Shown here: positions 34,095 to 41,780 of the stretch, piece after piece | How the letters are laid out: every line of letters starts with the position of its first letter | How positions within the stretch are numbered: position 1 is the stretch's first letter | Origin: Candidatus Aminicenantota bacterium | GTDB taxonomy: Bacteria > Acidobacteriota > Aminicenantia > S016-38 | NCBI GenBank assembly: GCA_027068075.1 | Contig: JAMOUJ010000003.1 | Location: 122,001 to 186,000 of the forward strand | DNA length: 64,000 nucleotides | Direction of reading: 5' to 3' | Program-made: the position numbers and the translations under genes | The notes under the pieces: model-generated | Told to the model about the DNA's origin: nothing | Database searches by the model: none | The model's input: only the letters and a program-made list of their open reading frames with translations

Positions 34095-34989
34095 TACAGT
34101 CCTGGCCACCCTGGTGGCCGACGCCCTGAAGTTGACCCACCCCCACTGGGAAATCCACTATCTCGTGGAGAAGAGGTACGCCGAACTCTTTTACGACCAT
34201 CCATCGGTGGACCGGGTTGTGAAAATGCCCCCGGCGATGAACCCCTGGGAAACATACCGCTTCGCCACATGGCTCCGAAAGGAGGATTTTGATCTGGCCC
34301 TGGACCTCTATTCCGGTCTGAGAACGGCCTTCATTTCCCGCTGGTGCTGCCCCAAAAGTTACGGTCTCCGAACCTCCTGGGCCTTCTTTTACACAGAGAC
34401 CGTGCCCCGGAGAATCTCCCCCCGTTCCCATCACATAGAAAATCAATTCCAACTTCTGCGTCTTCTGGGCATAGACGCAAGGCCCGGGGATTACAGGTTT
34501 CCTCCTCCTCAACCCTCCCCCATTAATGGGGAATACGCCGTTCTCCACCCCTTTGCCTCCCCCCTGAAATCCATGTCCACGGCCCAGGCCCGGGAACTGG
34601 CCCGGGGGCTGGAAAGCCGGGGACTTAGGCCGGTTTTCATCGGGGGCAAGGGTGAAGAAGGAAAAATAGAAGAAATAGGGGAAGGCTTAAACATGGCGGG
34701 GCTGGGCCTGAGACAGACCAGGGCCCTCATCGCCGGCGCCCGGATTTTTATAGGGATTGACTCCGGACCCGCCCACCTGGCCTCCACCACCGAAACCCCC
34801 ACGGTGGTGATTTTCGGACCGCATTCCTCCGAGAACTACCGGCCCTGGAGGAGATTCGGGATAAAGGTCTTGGAAAGGAACCTCCCCTGCCGTCCCTGTT
34901 TTGAGAAAAAATGCCCTTACCCCTATCCCCGCTGCGTCCAGGACATAGCCCCCGGGGAAATACTGGAAGAAGCCTTAGCCCTACTTTAA
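34045..34989 (+). CDS. Glycosyltransferase family 9 (heptosyltransferase-like)
   Basis: 314 residues, GT-B fold. N-terminal KLLLLRPRKLGDTVLATLVA, a middle YAVLHPFASPLKSMSTAQ, and the donor-site FIGIDSGPAHLASTTETPTV typical of WaaF/WaaC/RfaQ enzymes that build the LPS core. Near the end, CRPCFEKKCPYPYPRCVQDI is also usual in the family. The start is probably TTG at 34045 within trm112. Its stop overlaps the stop of the convergent dehydrogenase gene (34986-34989). Confidence 0.88.
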   Translation: MKERKKLLLLRPRKLGDTVLATLVADALKLTHPHWEIHYLVEKRYAELFYDHPSVDRVVKMPPAMNPWETYRFATWLRKEDFDLALDLYSGLRTAFISRWCCPKSYGLRTSWAFFYTETVPRRISPRSHHIENQFQLLRLLGIDARPGDYRFPPPQPSPINGEYAVLHPFASPLKSMSTAQARELARGLESRGLRPVFIGGKGEEGKIEEIGEGLNMAGLGLRQTRALIAGARIFIGIDSGPAHLASTTETPTVVIFGPHSSENYRPWRRFGIKVLERNLPCRPCFEKKCPYPYPRCVQDIAPGEILEEALALL

Positions 34990-35951
34990 TAACCCCTGGA
35001 TTTATCTACCACATTCAAAAGGGGTCTTCCTTCCAGAAAACGCCGGAGGTTTTCCTTGAGAAGTTCCCCCTCCCTCTTCCAGAAAAGGGGAGAAGTCCCG
35101 GCGATGTGGGGTGTTATTATGAGGTTAGGAATACCCCAGAGGGGACTATCCTCCGGAAGGGGCTCCCTTTCAAAGACATCTAAGGCCGCCCCCTGGAGGG
35201 TTCCGTCGGAAAGCGCCCTTATCAGGTCCTCCTCCACCACCACCTTCCCCCTTCCCACATTCACCAGAAATCCGCCCAGCAACCCCATTCTTGGGTAATC
35301 CAAGGAGCCTTCGGTAAGGGGAGTCCTGGGAACCGAGGCCACCACAAGGTCCACCTGTCGGAGAAATTCCTCCATCCGGGGAAAGGGAAGACATCCATCC
35401 CGGCCCGAAGAGTTAAGGCAAAGAACCTTAAAGCCCAGGGAGGAGAGTTTCGCCGCCACCCTCCTACCTATTTCTCCGTAGCCGAAGACCCCGGCCACCA
35501 ATTCCCCGGGCTCCCGGGGCACGAAATTCCGGGTAAAAAATCCGTGGTCGTATGTCCTCCTCCGTTTTTTCTCAAAGGCCCAGGGTAAACCTCTAATAAG
35601 GGCCAGGGCCAGGGCCACGGCGTGGGTGGCCACCGCTTCGGCGTTGACCCCCCTGGAATTGGTTATGATGACGGAACTTGCCACCATCGCCGGAAAGAGC
35701 ATATTTCCCACACCCACATAGGGGGAATGAACCCAGCGGAGCCTCCGGGCCCTGGTGAAGGCCTCGGGGGAAAGTCGCCCGCTTACGAGAATTTCCACCG
35801 GAGGAATCAACTCCGAAAGGGGCCTATCCCCGTAGTTCACCGTAACCCTCAGGGAAGGAAACTCCCCCCTTATCTCCTCCACCAGCCACATGGGAAACCT
35901 CCAGAAGGGTTCCCTTTCCGGGGAATAAATTAGCATTTCCACGGCTTTCAT
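34986..35951 (-). CDS. D-2-hydroxyacid dehydrogenase
   Basis: 321 residues, NAD(P)-dependent. The nucleotide-binding loop is VAGVFGYGEIGRRVAAKLSS; catalytic Arg and Glu lie in DLVVASVPRTPLTEGSL and ALDVFEREPLPEDSPLWG, and the catalytic His in NLIITPHIAGTSPLFW. It resembles GhrA-type glyoxylate/hydroxypyruvate reductases and other D-isomer-specific enzymes; the substrate cannot be told. I take the ATG at 35951, whose only ribosome-binding match (AAGAAGG) directly abuts it; TTG at 35966 is an alternative. Confidence 0.88.
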   Translation of the reverse strand: MKAVEMLIYSPEREPFWRFPMWLVEEIRGEFPSLRVTVNYGDRPLSELIPPVEILVSGRLSPEAFTRARRLRWVHSPYVGVGNMLFPAMVASSVIITNSRGVNAEAVATHAVALALALIRGLPWAFEKKRRRTYDHGFFTRNFVPREPGELVAGVFGYGEIGRRVAAKLSSLGFKVLCLNSSGRDGCLPFPRMEEFLRQVDLVVASVPRTPLTEGSLDYPRMGLLGGFLVNVGRGKVVVEEDLIRALSDGTLQGAALDVFEREPLPEDSPLWGIPNLIITPHIAGTSPLFWKREGELLKENLRRFLEGRPLLNVVDKSRGY

Positions 35952-36008
35952 CCTTCTTGTAATCAAACCACTAAAATGTTAACCTAAAAAGAAAAAAGGA
36001 GGGATAAA

Positions 36009-36215
36009 ATGTCCGTAGCCAAAATTATTGAGGTCAAAGCAACTTCCAAGAAGAGTTTTGAAGACGCCATTATGCAGGGAATTAAAAGAACCGCTAAAAC
36101 GGTGGATAACATCCGTTCCGCCTGGGTCAAGGAACAGGAAGTAAAGATCAACGAAAAGGGCGACATTGAAGAATACAGGGTTCTTCTGAAGATAACCTTC
36201 GTAGTCCACGACTGA
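36009..36215 (+). CDS. Dodecin
   Basis: 68 residues, full-length dodecin: VAKIIEVKATSKKSFEDAIM, then TVDNIRSAWVKEQEV and EYRVLLKITFVV. The tryptophan (Trp39) that stacks on the flavin is present. Dodecins form hollow 12-mers that store flavins. AAAGGAGGG lies just upstream of the ATG. The gene ends 3 bp from the convergent YjbQ gene with no terminator between. Confidence 0.93.
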   Translation: MSVAKIIEVKATSKKSFEDAIMQGIKRTAKTVDNIRSAWVKEQEVKINEKGDIEEYRVLLKITFVVHD

Positions 36216-36218
36216 GCC

Positions 36219-36635
36219 CTATTCTCCCATAAAGTGAAAAACGACCCTGCGGGAGCGGGGTCTGTTGTCAAAATCCACCAGGACCACTTGTTGCCATGTG
36301 CCGAGGACGGGTTTTCCGTCCTTTACGGGAACGCTCAGGGAGGCCCCTATAAGGGAAGCCCTCAGGTGGGAAAAACCGTTTCCGTCCCCCCAGGTGCTGT
36401 CGTGGTGGTACCTCCTTATTGGAACGAGTTTGTCCATAAGTTCAGGAAAATCCTTTAAAAGGCCGGGTTCGTATTCTATGGTGGTTATCCCGGCGGTGGA
36501 GCCCGGGACGATGACCGTAAGAAGCCCGTTCCTGGCATCCACCTCCCGGAGGAAATCCCTTATTACGGGGGAGAGATCGTGAATGTCGGCGAATCCCCTG
36601 GTGGATACGGTTATTTCAAGAAATTCGTTTTTCAT
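36219..36635 (-). CDS. YjbQ/UPF0047 family protein
   Basis: 138 residues. Family motifs: VIVPGSTAGITTIEYEPGLL, YHHDSTWGDGNGFSHLRASL and GTWQQVVLVDFDNRPRSRRV. The histidine/glutamate set forms a metal site; weak thiamin-phosphate synthase activity is reported for some members, but the physiological role is unclear. GGAGG precedes the ATG. A TATAAT on the minus strand at 36661-36656 is a possible -10 shared with the divergent gene. Confidence 0.93.
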   Translation of the reverse strand: MKNEFLEITVSTRGFADIHDLSPVIRDFLREVDARNGLLTVIVPGSTAGITTIEYEPGLLKDFPELMDKLVPIRRYHHDSTWGDGNGFSHLRASLIGASLSVPVKDGKPVLGTWQQVVLVDFDNRPRSRRVVFHFMGE

Positions 36636-36655
36636 TTTCCACCTCCACGGGTAAA

Positions 36656-36663
36656 ATTATAAA
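36656..36663. promoter_or_regulatory. Overlapping divergent -10 elements
   Basis: The sequence ATTATAAA reads as TATAAT on the minus strand (36661-36656, toward yjbQ) and TATAAA on the plus strand (36658-36663, toward the propeller-like gene). Neither has a convincing -35 hexamer. The whole intergenic gap is 42 bp, so the two transcripts must start within the same few bases. Confidence 0.35.
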
Positions 36664-36677
36664 TCAAGGAGGACGAA

Positions 36678-37463
36678 ATGAAGAGACTTCTTGCCCTCGG
36701 TTTAGCCATCCCTATTTTGGGAGCCACCCTCGTATACAGGGGCTCCATGGATAAGGTAATCAAAAACTCCATAATCCTTTCTCCGGATTTCAGCCAACTG
36801 GCCTTCGTGGTGAAGGAGAACAACAAACTCTTTTCCGTGGTCCTCAACGGAAGGGAAGTGGGAAAATACGAGGGAATACTCAGGGGGAGCCTTTTCTTCC
36901 TGGGAAAGAACCTCTTTTTTGTAGCCCTCCAGGATAACAGGTGGAGGGCCTACTGGGGTGATAGGAAAACCGACCCCTACGAAGTAGTCTACCCGGATTC
37001 CCTGACTTTCAAAGGGGAAAATTTCGCTCTGGTGGGCAGGAGAGGCAACCGGTTCTTCGTGAACATAAGCGGGACGGAATTCGGACCCTTTGAAGGGGTC
37101 CTCCGCAACAGCATAAGGCTGGGAAGGGGATACGCCTTTGCGGTGAAGAGGGGGGACAGGTGGGAATTCATCTTCCACGGAAAATCCCAGGGCACATATC
37201 CCCTGATCCTGGTCGACACCATCTTGATATCCCCGGACTGGAAGCACTGGACCTTCATCGTGGAGGGAAAACCCCAGGTGCTTTATCTGGACGGGAAACC
37301 CGTGGCGAAATACGATTACTTCCTGAGCGAACATGTGAAGGTGGAAAGGGGAGGAAAATTCTTCCGAACCACCTACGGCCCCAGGATGAAGTTTCAGGGG
37401 AAGCATCTGGTTTTCTACGGTGTTAAGGGCAACAAAATATATTTTGAAAAAATCCCCCTTTGA
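36678..37463 (+). CDS. Exported protein with propeller-like repeats, unknown function
   Basis: 261 residues. A short hydrophobic N-terminus (MKRLLALGLAIPILGATLVY) suggests export or anchoring. The rest is made of about five imperfect repeats of roughly 40 residues ending in a Gly-x-y-Gly turn: SVVLNGREVGKYEGILRGSL, VNISGTEFGPFEGVLRNSI, IFHGKSQGTYPLILVDTI and LYLDGKPVAKYDYFLSEH. This is the pattern of a small WD40-like/PD40-like propeller. I recognise no named family. It is preceded by AAGGAGG and followed by the trmJ promoter, whose -35 begins inside its last codons. Confidence 0.65.
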   Translation: MKRLLALGLAIPILGATLVYRGSMDKVIKNSIILSPDFSQLAFVVKENNKLFSVVLNGREVGKYEGILRGSLFFLGKNLFFVALQDNRWRAYWGDRKTDPYEVVYPDSLTFKGENFALVGRRGNRFFVNISGTEFGPFEGVLRNSIRLGRGYAFAVKRGDRWEFIFHGKSQGTYPLILVDTILISPDWKHWTFIVEGKPQVLYLDGKPVAKYDYFLSEHVKVERGGKFFRTTYGPRMKFQGKHLVFYGVKGNKIYFEKIPL

Positions 37464-37488
37464 CACCGGGATTTTCTTCGTGTTAAAT
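37460..37488 (+). promoter_or_regulatory. sigma70-type promoter of trmJ
   Basis: TTGACA (37460-37465, consensus), a 17-bp spacer and TTAAAT (37483-37488). The start point would fall at about 37495, one base before the GTG of trmJ at 37496, implying a leaderless mRNA. The -35 overlaps the stop of the preceding gene. Confidence 0.6.
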
Positions 37489-37495
37489 TGGATGG

Positions 37496-38230
37496 GTGGA
37501 AAACAAACTTAACAACATATACTTCATCCTGGTGGAACCCCAATATCCGGGTAATGTGGGGGCCGTGGCCAGGGCCATGAATACCATGGGCCTCAGCCAC
37601 ATGAGGCTGGTAAACCCCCCGGACCTAAACACCGACGAGGCCCGGATGATGGCCTACCAGTCCTATCACCTAATTGAAAATGCGGAGGTGTTTTCCTCGG
37701 TAGACGAGGCGGTGAAGGACCTCTCCATAGTGGTGGCCGCCACCGCCAGGTTGGGTTCCGAAAGGGGACCCTCCTGGGAACCCAGGGAACTGGCCCGGGA
37801 AATTCTTCCCTTTGCCGAGGAGAACAAAATAGGGATAATGTTCGGAAGGGAAGCCAGCGGTCTCTCCAACGAGGAGATAAGGAGAGCCCACTTCATAACC
37901 ACCATCCCCGCCTACAGAACCTACCCCTCCCTGAACCTCTCCCAGGCGGCCATGCTCTACGCCTACATCATCTACGACACCATGAGGAACCCCCTCCCTT
38001 CGGTGAAGGATAAACTGGCGGATGAAGAAAAATTGGACCTGCTCCACCGCCGCATGCTGGAGGTTATGAAGAGGATGGAGTTCAAGGAGGTCAACCAATC
38101 GGACCACTTCGCCCGCTCACTGAGGAGGGCCATCGGAAGGACCTACTGGCAGAGGCAGGATGTGGCGGTCTTTCTTAAAATCGTGAAGCAAATAGAGTGG
38201 TATCTGGAAAATAGATGCGGGAAAAAATAA
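37496..38230 (+). CDS. trmJ: TrmJ-like tRNA 2'-O-methyltransferase (SpoU family)
   Basis: 244 residues, SPOUT knot fold with SAM. N-terminal YFILVEPQYPGNVGAVARAM, then IGIMFGREASGLSNEEIRRA and YPSLNLSQAAMLYAYIIYDT are the three SpoU motifs, most like TrmJ (2'-O-methylation of position 32 in tRNA). A C-terminal helical extension of about 80 residues also matches TrmJ. The start is GTG without a recognisable ribosome-binding site, in line with a leaderless message. Confidence 0.9.
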   Translation: MENKLNNIYFILVEPQYPGNVGAVARAMNTMGLSHMRLVNPPDLNTDEARMMAYQSYHLIENAEVFSSVDEAVKDLSIVVAATARLGSERGPSWEPRELAREILPFAEENKIGIMFGREASGLSNEEIRRAHFITTIPAYRTYPSLNLSQAAMLYAYIIYDTMRNPLPSVKDKLADEEKLDLLHRRMLEVMKRMEFKEVNQSDHFARSLRRAIGRTYWQRQDVAVFLKIVKQIEWYLENRCGKK

Positions 38231-38254
38231 GGTATAATCTTCAGGGAGGTGTAC

Positions 38255-38530
38255 ATGAAAAAGGAGGACCTGGTCAGGCTTGTAAGCGAGAAAACCGGGA
38301 TTTCCCGGAGAAAAGCCCTGGGGATTATCAACTCCTTCATTGAAGCGCTGAGGGAAGGCCTGGAAAAGGACGGCAAGGTGGTGCTGGTGGGCTTCGGCAC
38401 CTTTGAAGTAAGGACGAGGAAGGCCCGCCAGGGAATGAACCCCAGGACAGGCCAGCCCATCCACATCCCCTCAAGAAAATACATAAAGTTCAAACCGGGA
38501 AAGGCCCTGAAGGACAGGCTCAAAAAATAA
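38255..38530 (+). CDS. hup: HU/IHF family DNA-binding protein
   Basis: 91 residues. KKEDLVRLVSEKTGISRRKA at the start, and the DNA-binding arm GFGTFEVRTRKARQGMNPRT followed by GQPIHIP. Homodimeric nucleoid protein that bends DNA; HU is more likely than IHF from the arm sequence. The ATG at 38255 lies five bases after GGGAGG; the GTG two codons earlier is less likely. It follows trmJ by 24 bp and precedes tRNA-Leu by 4 bp. Confidence 0.93.
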   Translation: MKKEDLVRLVSEKTGISRRKALGIINSFIEALREGLEKDGKVVLVGFGTFEVRTRKARQGMNPRTGQPIHIPSRKYIKFKPGKALKDRLKK

Positions 38531-38534
38531 CTTC

Positions 38535-38620
38535 GCCGGGGTGGCGGAACAGGCAGACGCAGGGGACTTAAAATCCCCTGGACTTTGTCCGTGCGGGTTC
38601 GAGTCCCGCCCCCGGCACCA
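38535..38620 (+). tRNA. tRNA-Leu (anticodon UAA)
   Basis: An 86-nt class II tRNA. Acceptor stem GCCGGGG pairs with CCCCGGC (38610-38616), the anticodon loop reads CTTAAAA on a GGGGA/TCCCC stem, and the variable arm and TTCGAGT T-loop are present. A and CCA follow, so the CCA end is encoded. It starts four bases after the HU stop and is probably cotranscribed with it. Confidence 0.97.
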
Positions 38621-38621
38621 T

Positions 38622-38645
38622 CTGTCCTAAAAAGGGGACAGTTTT
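38622..38645 (+). terminator. Inverted repeat after tRNA-Leu: terminator and/or sigma54 enhancer site
   Basis: CTGTCC (38622-38627) and GGACAG (38636-38641) form a 6-bp perfect inverted repeat around 8 bases, followed by TTTT. As RNA it is a weak intrinsic terminator for HU/tRNA-Leu. As DNA, TGTCC-N8-GGACA has the shape of a bacterial enhancer-binding-protein site, centred about 73 bp upstream of the start predicted from the sigma54 promoter at 38678. Confidence 0.5.
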
Positions 38646-38677
38646 CACCTCCGGCGCTCAAAACAGGGACCTTTTTC

Positions 38678-38693
38678 TGGCAAGGTTTTTGCA
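38678..38693 (+). promoter_or_regulatory. sigma54 (RpoN) promoter
   Basis: TGGCAAGGTTTTTGCA matches the -24/-12 consensus (TGGCAC-N5-TTGCA), with GG and GC exactly 12 bp apart. The predicted start is near 38704, giving a leader of about 23 nt containing AAGGAGGG before the ATG at 38727. Transcription would need an AAA+ enhancer-binding protein not encoded in this window. Confidence 0.68.
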
Positions 38694-38726
38694 ATAAATC
38701 CTGTAGAACAAACAAGGAGGGCCGCG

Positions 38727-39395
38727 ATGAAATACAAACTGGCTTTGGTTTTGCTTCTGGTGGGACTGCTTACGGCGGGTTCCATCAGTTTCATGGGGGG
38801 AAGGTTTTATCCCAACACATCCAGCGACATCTGGGATGTGAACTTCCAGAACCTCATATTAAATCAGGAAAACTTCCAGTCCAATCTGGGATATCTGGAA
38901 TGGGAATGGGGAAGGAGGAATACCACCTTCTTTGCCGGGGCATCCCTCAGCGGGAGGAAGGTAATCTATACGGAATACAGGGATTATGTCTGGTCCGACG
39001 GGACTCCCATACAGCAGACGGTTTACTTCAAGGACGCCCCCACATACCTGGGGATAAGGTTCTACCCCATTCCCGTCTACAGAAGGGGTGTACTCCCCTT
39101 CGTAGGAGCAGGGATAGCCTTCGTCTCCTGGGAATGGTCCCAGACCGGAGACTTCATTGATTTTTCCGACCCCTACCTCCCCATTTATTACGGGGAATTC
39201 TACCGCCGGGACTCCTCCCTGGGATTGTTCATAAACGCCGGGGTGGTGGCGAAAATGAGCAGAAACATGGGATTCCGGATAATGGGTTTCTACACCTGGG
39301 CCCACGGCAACCTGGAACCCACCTTCCTGGGATTTGAACCCATAGACCTCTCCGGCTTTACCGTCCTGGCCGGAATTTCCGTGTTTATGCGCTGA
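38727..39395 (+). CDS. Predicted outer-membrane beta-barrel protein
   Basis: 222 residues. Signal peptide MKYKLALVLLLVGLLTAGS, then alternating aromatic/polar strands (for example YLEWEWGRRNTTFFAGASLS, LPFVGAGIAFVSWEWSQTG, LGLFINAGVVAKMSRNMGFR) ending in a strand whose last residues are GISVFMR. This looks like an eight-stranded OmpW/OmpA-type barrel, although the terminal residue is Arg rather than the usual Phe. I recognise no named family. It is the only gene here with a convincing sigma54 promoter and ends 4 bp from the convergent M20 gene. Confidence 0.7.
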   Translation: MKYKLALVLLLVGLLTAGSISFMGGRFYPNTSSDIWDVNFQNLILNQENFQSNLGYLEWEWGRRNTTFFAGASLSGRKVIYTEYRDYVWSDGTPIQQTVYFKDAPTYLGIRFYPIPVYRRGVLPFVGAGIAFVSWEWSQTGDFIDFSDPYLPIYYGEFYRRDSSLGLFINAGVVAKMSRNMGFRIMGFYTWAHGNLEPTFLGFEPIDLSGFTVLAGISVFMR

Positions 39396-39399
39396 AAAA

Positions 39400-40641
39400 C
39401 TATTCCAGGGCTTTACCGGCCATTATGTAGGCAAAGACCTGGGCATCTCCTATGATGTTCTTCATCCAGGCGTATTCGTTGGGGGAGTGCATGGTCTCGT
39501 CCATGGTGGCCCACACGGCGGCGTAAAACCCCGCCTCCCTGAAGTGGGCGGCCACGGTGCCTCCCCCTATGCCTATGGCCCTGGCCTCAAGGTTCCGGAG
39601 GTCCTTCACCGCCTTTTTAATGGCCACCACCACCGGAGCGTCCGCCGGAGTGGGAGGGGCAGCCTCTGCCTCCTGGGGATAGGAAATCTCCACCTTTACG
39701 CCGAAATCGGATTCCACTCCGGAGGCTATTTCCCGGACCTTCTCCTTGATATCCTTGAGGGGATAGGTAGGCATAATCCTGCAATCAAAATAGAACACAT
39801 CCTCCCCCGGGATGGTGTTTATGTTGGGAACATTGGCCTCCTTCTTGGTGGGCTCAAAGGTGGAGATGGGGGGTTCAAACAGGGGGTCCCGGGCAGGGAA
39901 GATCTCGTAGAGTTTTTCAAGCCTGACTATAAGGTTGGCTCCGGCCTTGTGGGCGTTTATCCCCCTCTCCGGGGTAGAACCGTGGGTCTGCTTTCCCTTC
40001 ACCACGAACTTCATCCACAGTATGCCCTTCTCCGCCACCTCTATCTCCGTCCCGTCGGGGTTCCCTCCATCGGGCACTATTATAAGGTCGTCCTTTGAAA
40101 ATATGTCCCTTCTGTGGGAAAGGACATATTTTATCCCGTAGTCGCTGCCGGTCTCCTCGTCGGAAACGAACACCAGGCCCACATCGTAGTAGGGAATTTC
40201 CCCCTCCATGGCGAAGGCTTGAAGGGCCAGTATGGAAGCCACCATGTCCTGTTGATTGTCCTCCACGCCCCGGCCGTAGATTCTGCCCTCTTCGTCCATC
40301 CAGACCTTCCAGGGGTCCGACTTCCAGAGGGAAAGGTCCCCGGGAGGGACCACATCCATGTGGGTCATGATCCAGATGCGCCGCTGGTGGTTTTTTCCGG
40401 GATAAATTCCGATTATATTGGGCCTTAACCCGGAGGAAACTCTGTTGTCCTTGGCATTCACCTCAATTATTTCTGTAACCCCTATTTCAAGGAGTTTGTT
40501 CTTCAAAAACTGGGCCTTCTCCCACTCGCCGTCGCCTCCGTTTTCAGGACCCAGGGCCCTGAAGGCGGTAAGTTTTTTCTCCAGTTCAAAGGCCTCTTCC
40601 TTCAAACTCTCTATGCGGGAAAGAATGGAATCAACGGACAT
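39400..40641 (-). CDS. M20 family metallohydrolase (dipeptidase/deacylase-like)
   Basis: 413 residues. The two-metal site is visible: WIMTHMDVVPPGD (His, Asp), YGRGVEDNQQDM (Asp), FVSDEETGSDYG (catalytic Glu pair), VPDGG (Asp) and ETMHSPNEY (His). KGKQTHGSTPERGINAHKAG belongs to the dimerisation domain. It resembles ArgE/DapE/PepV-type enzymes that cleave amide bonds of small peptides or acylated amino acids; the substrate is uncertain. Start at the ATG at 40641 after AAGGAGG. Confidence 0.88.
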   Translation of the reverse strand: MSVDSILSRIESLKEEAFELEKKLTAFRALGPENGGDGEWEKAQFLKNKLLEIGVTEIIEVNAKDNRVSSGLRPNIIGIYPGKNHQRRIWIMTHMDVVPPGDLSLWKSDPWKVWMDEEGRIYGRGVEDNQQDMVASILALQAFAMEGEIPYYDVGLVFVSDEETGSDYGIKYVLSHRRDIFSKDDLIIVPDGGNPDGTEIEVAEKGILWMKFVVKGKQTHGSTPERGINAHKAGANLIVRLEKLYEIFPARDPLFEPPISTFEPTKKEANVPNINTIPGEDVFYFDCRIMPTYPLKDIKEKVREIASGVESDFGVKVEISYPQEAEAAPPTPADAPVVVAIKKAVKDLRNLEARAIGIGGGTVAAHFREAGFYAAVWATMDETMHSPNEYAWMKNIIGDAQVFAYIMAGKALE

Positions 40642-40678
40642 AGAAACCTCCTTCTTTGAAAATTTACGATGGGGTAAA

Positions 40679-40707
40679 ATTTTACTACACCGACATGCGG
40701 AGGTAAA
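40679..40707 (-). promoter_or_regulatory. sigma70-type promoter of the M20 gene
   Basis: On the minus strand TTTACC (40707-40702), a 17-bp spacer and TAAAAT (40684-40679) precede the ATG at 40641. The overlapping plus-strand TAAAAT (40675-40680) may serve pfkA, but no good -35 was found for it. Confidence 0.5.
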
Positions 40708-40712
40708 CAAAA

Positions 40713-41780
40713 ATGAGATTGGGAATACTCACCGGAGGAGGGGATTGCCCTGGCCTCAACGCAGTGATTAGGGCCGTGGTGAAAACCGCCGTAATGGACT
40801 ACGGCTTTGAGGTAGTGGGGTTTCTGGACGGGTTCAAGGGGGTGGTGGAGGACATGGCGAAAAACCTTACCCTGGAAGATGTAAGCGGAATCCTTCCCAG
40901 GGGCGGAACCATCCTGGGAACTTCCAACCGGGATAACCCCTTCAAGTACAGAACCCCAGAAGGTGTAAAGGACCGGTCGGAGGAGGCTCTGAACAACCTT
41001 TCCCGCCGGGGTATAGACCTTCTCATAACCGTGGGAGGCGACGGAACCCAGGCCATAGCCCTGAAGTTTGCGGAAAAGGGGGTAAAAATAATAGGGATTC
41101 CTAAAACCATAGACAACGATCTTGGGGGAACGGACCAGACCTTCGGCTTTGACACCGCCCGGACGGTGGCCACCGAAGCGGTGGACAGACTTCACTCCAC
41201 CGCTGAAAGCCACCACCGAATCATGGTCCTGGAGGTCATGGGGAGGGACGCCGGATGGATTGCCCTCCATGCGGGATTGGCCGGAGGAGCCGATGTAATT
41301 CTCATCCCTGAGATAGACTTCTCCCTGGAGAGGGCCGCCGAAGCCATCCGGAGAAGGGAAAAAATGGGAAAAAGGTTCAGCATCGTGGTGGTGGCGGAGG
41401 GGGCTAAGATAGACGGGAAAAAGGTTTACCTCATGAAGGTGGACGACCCGACACAATCCATGAGGCTGGGGGGAGTGGGAAGGGTAGTGGCCACCACCCT
41501 TCAGGAGATGGTGGACCTGGAGGCCAGATACACCATCCTGGGCCACCTTCAGCGGGGGGGAAGCCCCACGCCCTTTGACAGAATCCTGGCCACCAGATAC
41601 GGATACCACGCCGTGAAGGCGGCGGCCTCCGGGGAAAGCGAAAAACTGGTGGCCCTGCGGGGCAAGGACATCGTCCTGGTTCCACTGGAGGAAGCCGTGG
41701 AAAATCCCAAAAGGGTCAAACCCGACGACGAACTAGTCCTGGCGGCCAAGGCCATAGGAGTGAGTTTCGGGGACCTGTAG
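40713..41780 (+). CDS. pfkA: 6-phosphofructokinase, mixed G/K active-site type
   Basis: 355 residues, PfkA fold. GILTGGGDCPGLNAVIRAVV, TVGGDGTQAIALKF, GIPKTIDNDLGGTDQTFGFD and LEVMGRDAGWIALHAGLAGG mark nucleotide, phosphate and sugar sites. The phosphoryl-donor residues equivalent to E. coli 104 and 124 are Gly111 and Lys131: Gly at the first suits ATP, Lys at the second is usual in PPi enzymes. This pairing is known from the group III PFKs, some ATP- and some PPi-using. GGAGG precedes the ATG. It abuts the convergent DnaJ gene with no gap. Confidence 0.93.
   Translation: MRLGILTGGGDCPGLNAVIRAVVKTAVMDYGFEVVGFLDGFKGVVEDMAKNLTLEDVSGILPRGGTILGTSNRDNPFKYRTPEGVKDRSEEALNNLSRRGIDLLITVGGDGTQAIALKFAEKGVKIIGIPKTIDNDLGGTDQTFGFDTARTVATEAVDRLHSTAESHHRIMVLEVMGRDAGWIALHAGLAGGADVILIPEIDFSLERAAEAIRRREKMGKRFSIVVVAEGAKIDGKKVYLMKVDDPTQSMRLGGVGRVVATTLQEMVDLEARYTILGHLQRGGSPTPFDRILATRYGYHAVKAAASGESEKLVALRGKDIVLVPLEEAVENPKRVKPDDELVLAAKAIGVSFGDL

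Noticed and set aside
38233-38238. TATAAT just before the HU gene
   Set aside because: No -35 hexamer at any acceptable spacing, and transcription would begin inside the ribosome-binding site; more likely chance A/T sequence between trmJ and HU.
38143-38715. Minus-strand reading frame containing GGTRTRTDKVQG
   Set aside because: It crosses tRNA-Leu on the opposite strand and overlaps HU and trmJ; another typical antisense-tRNA artefact.
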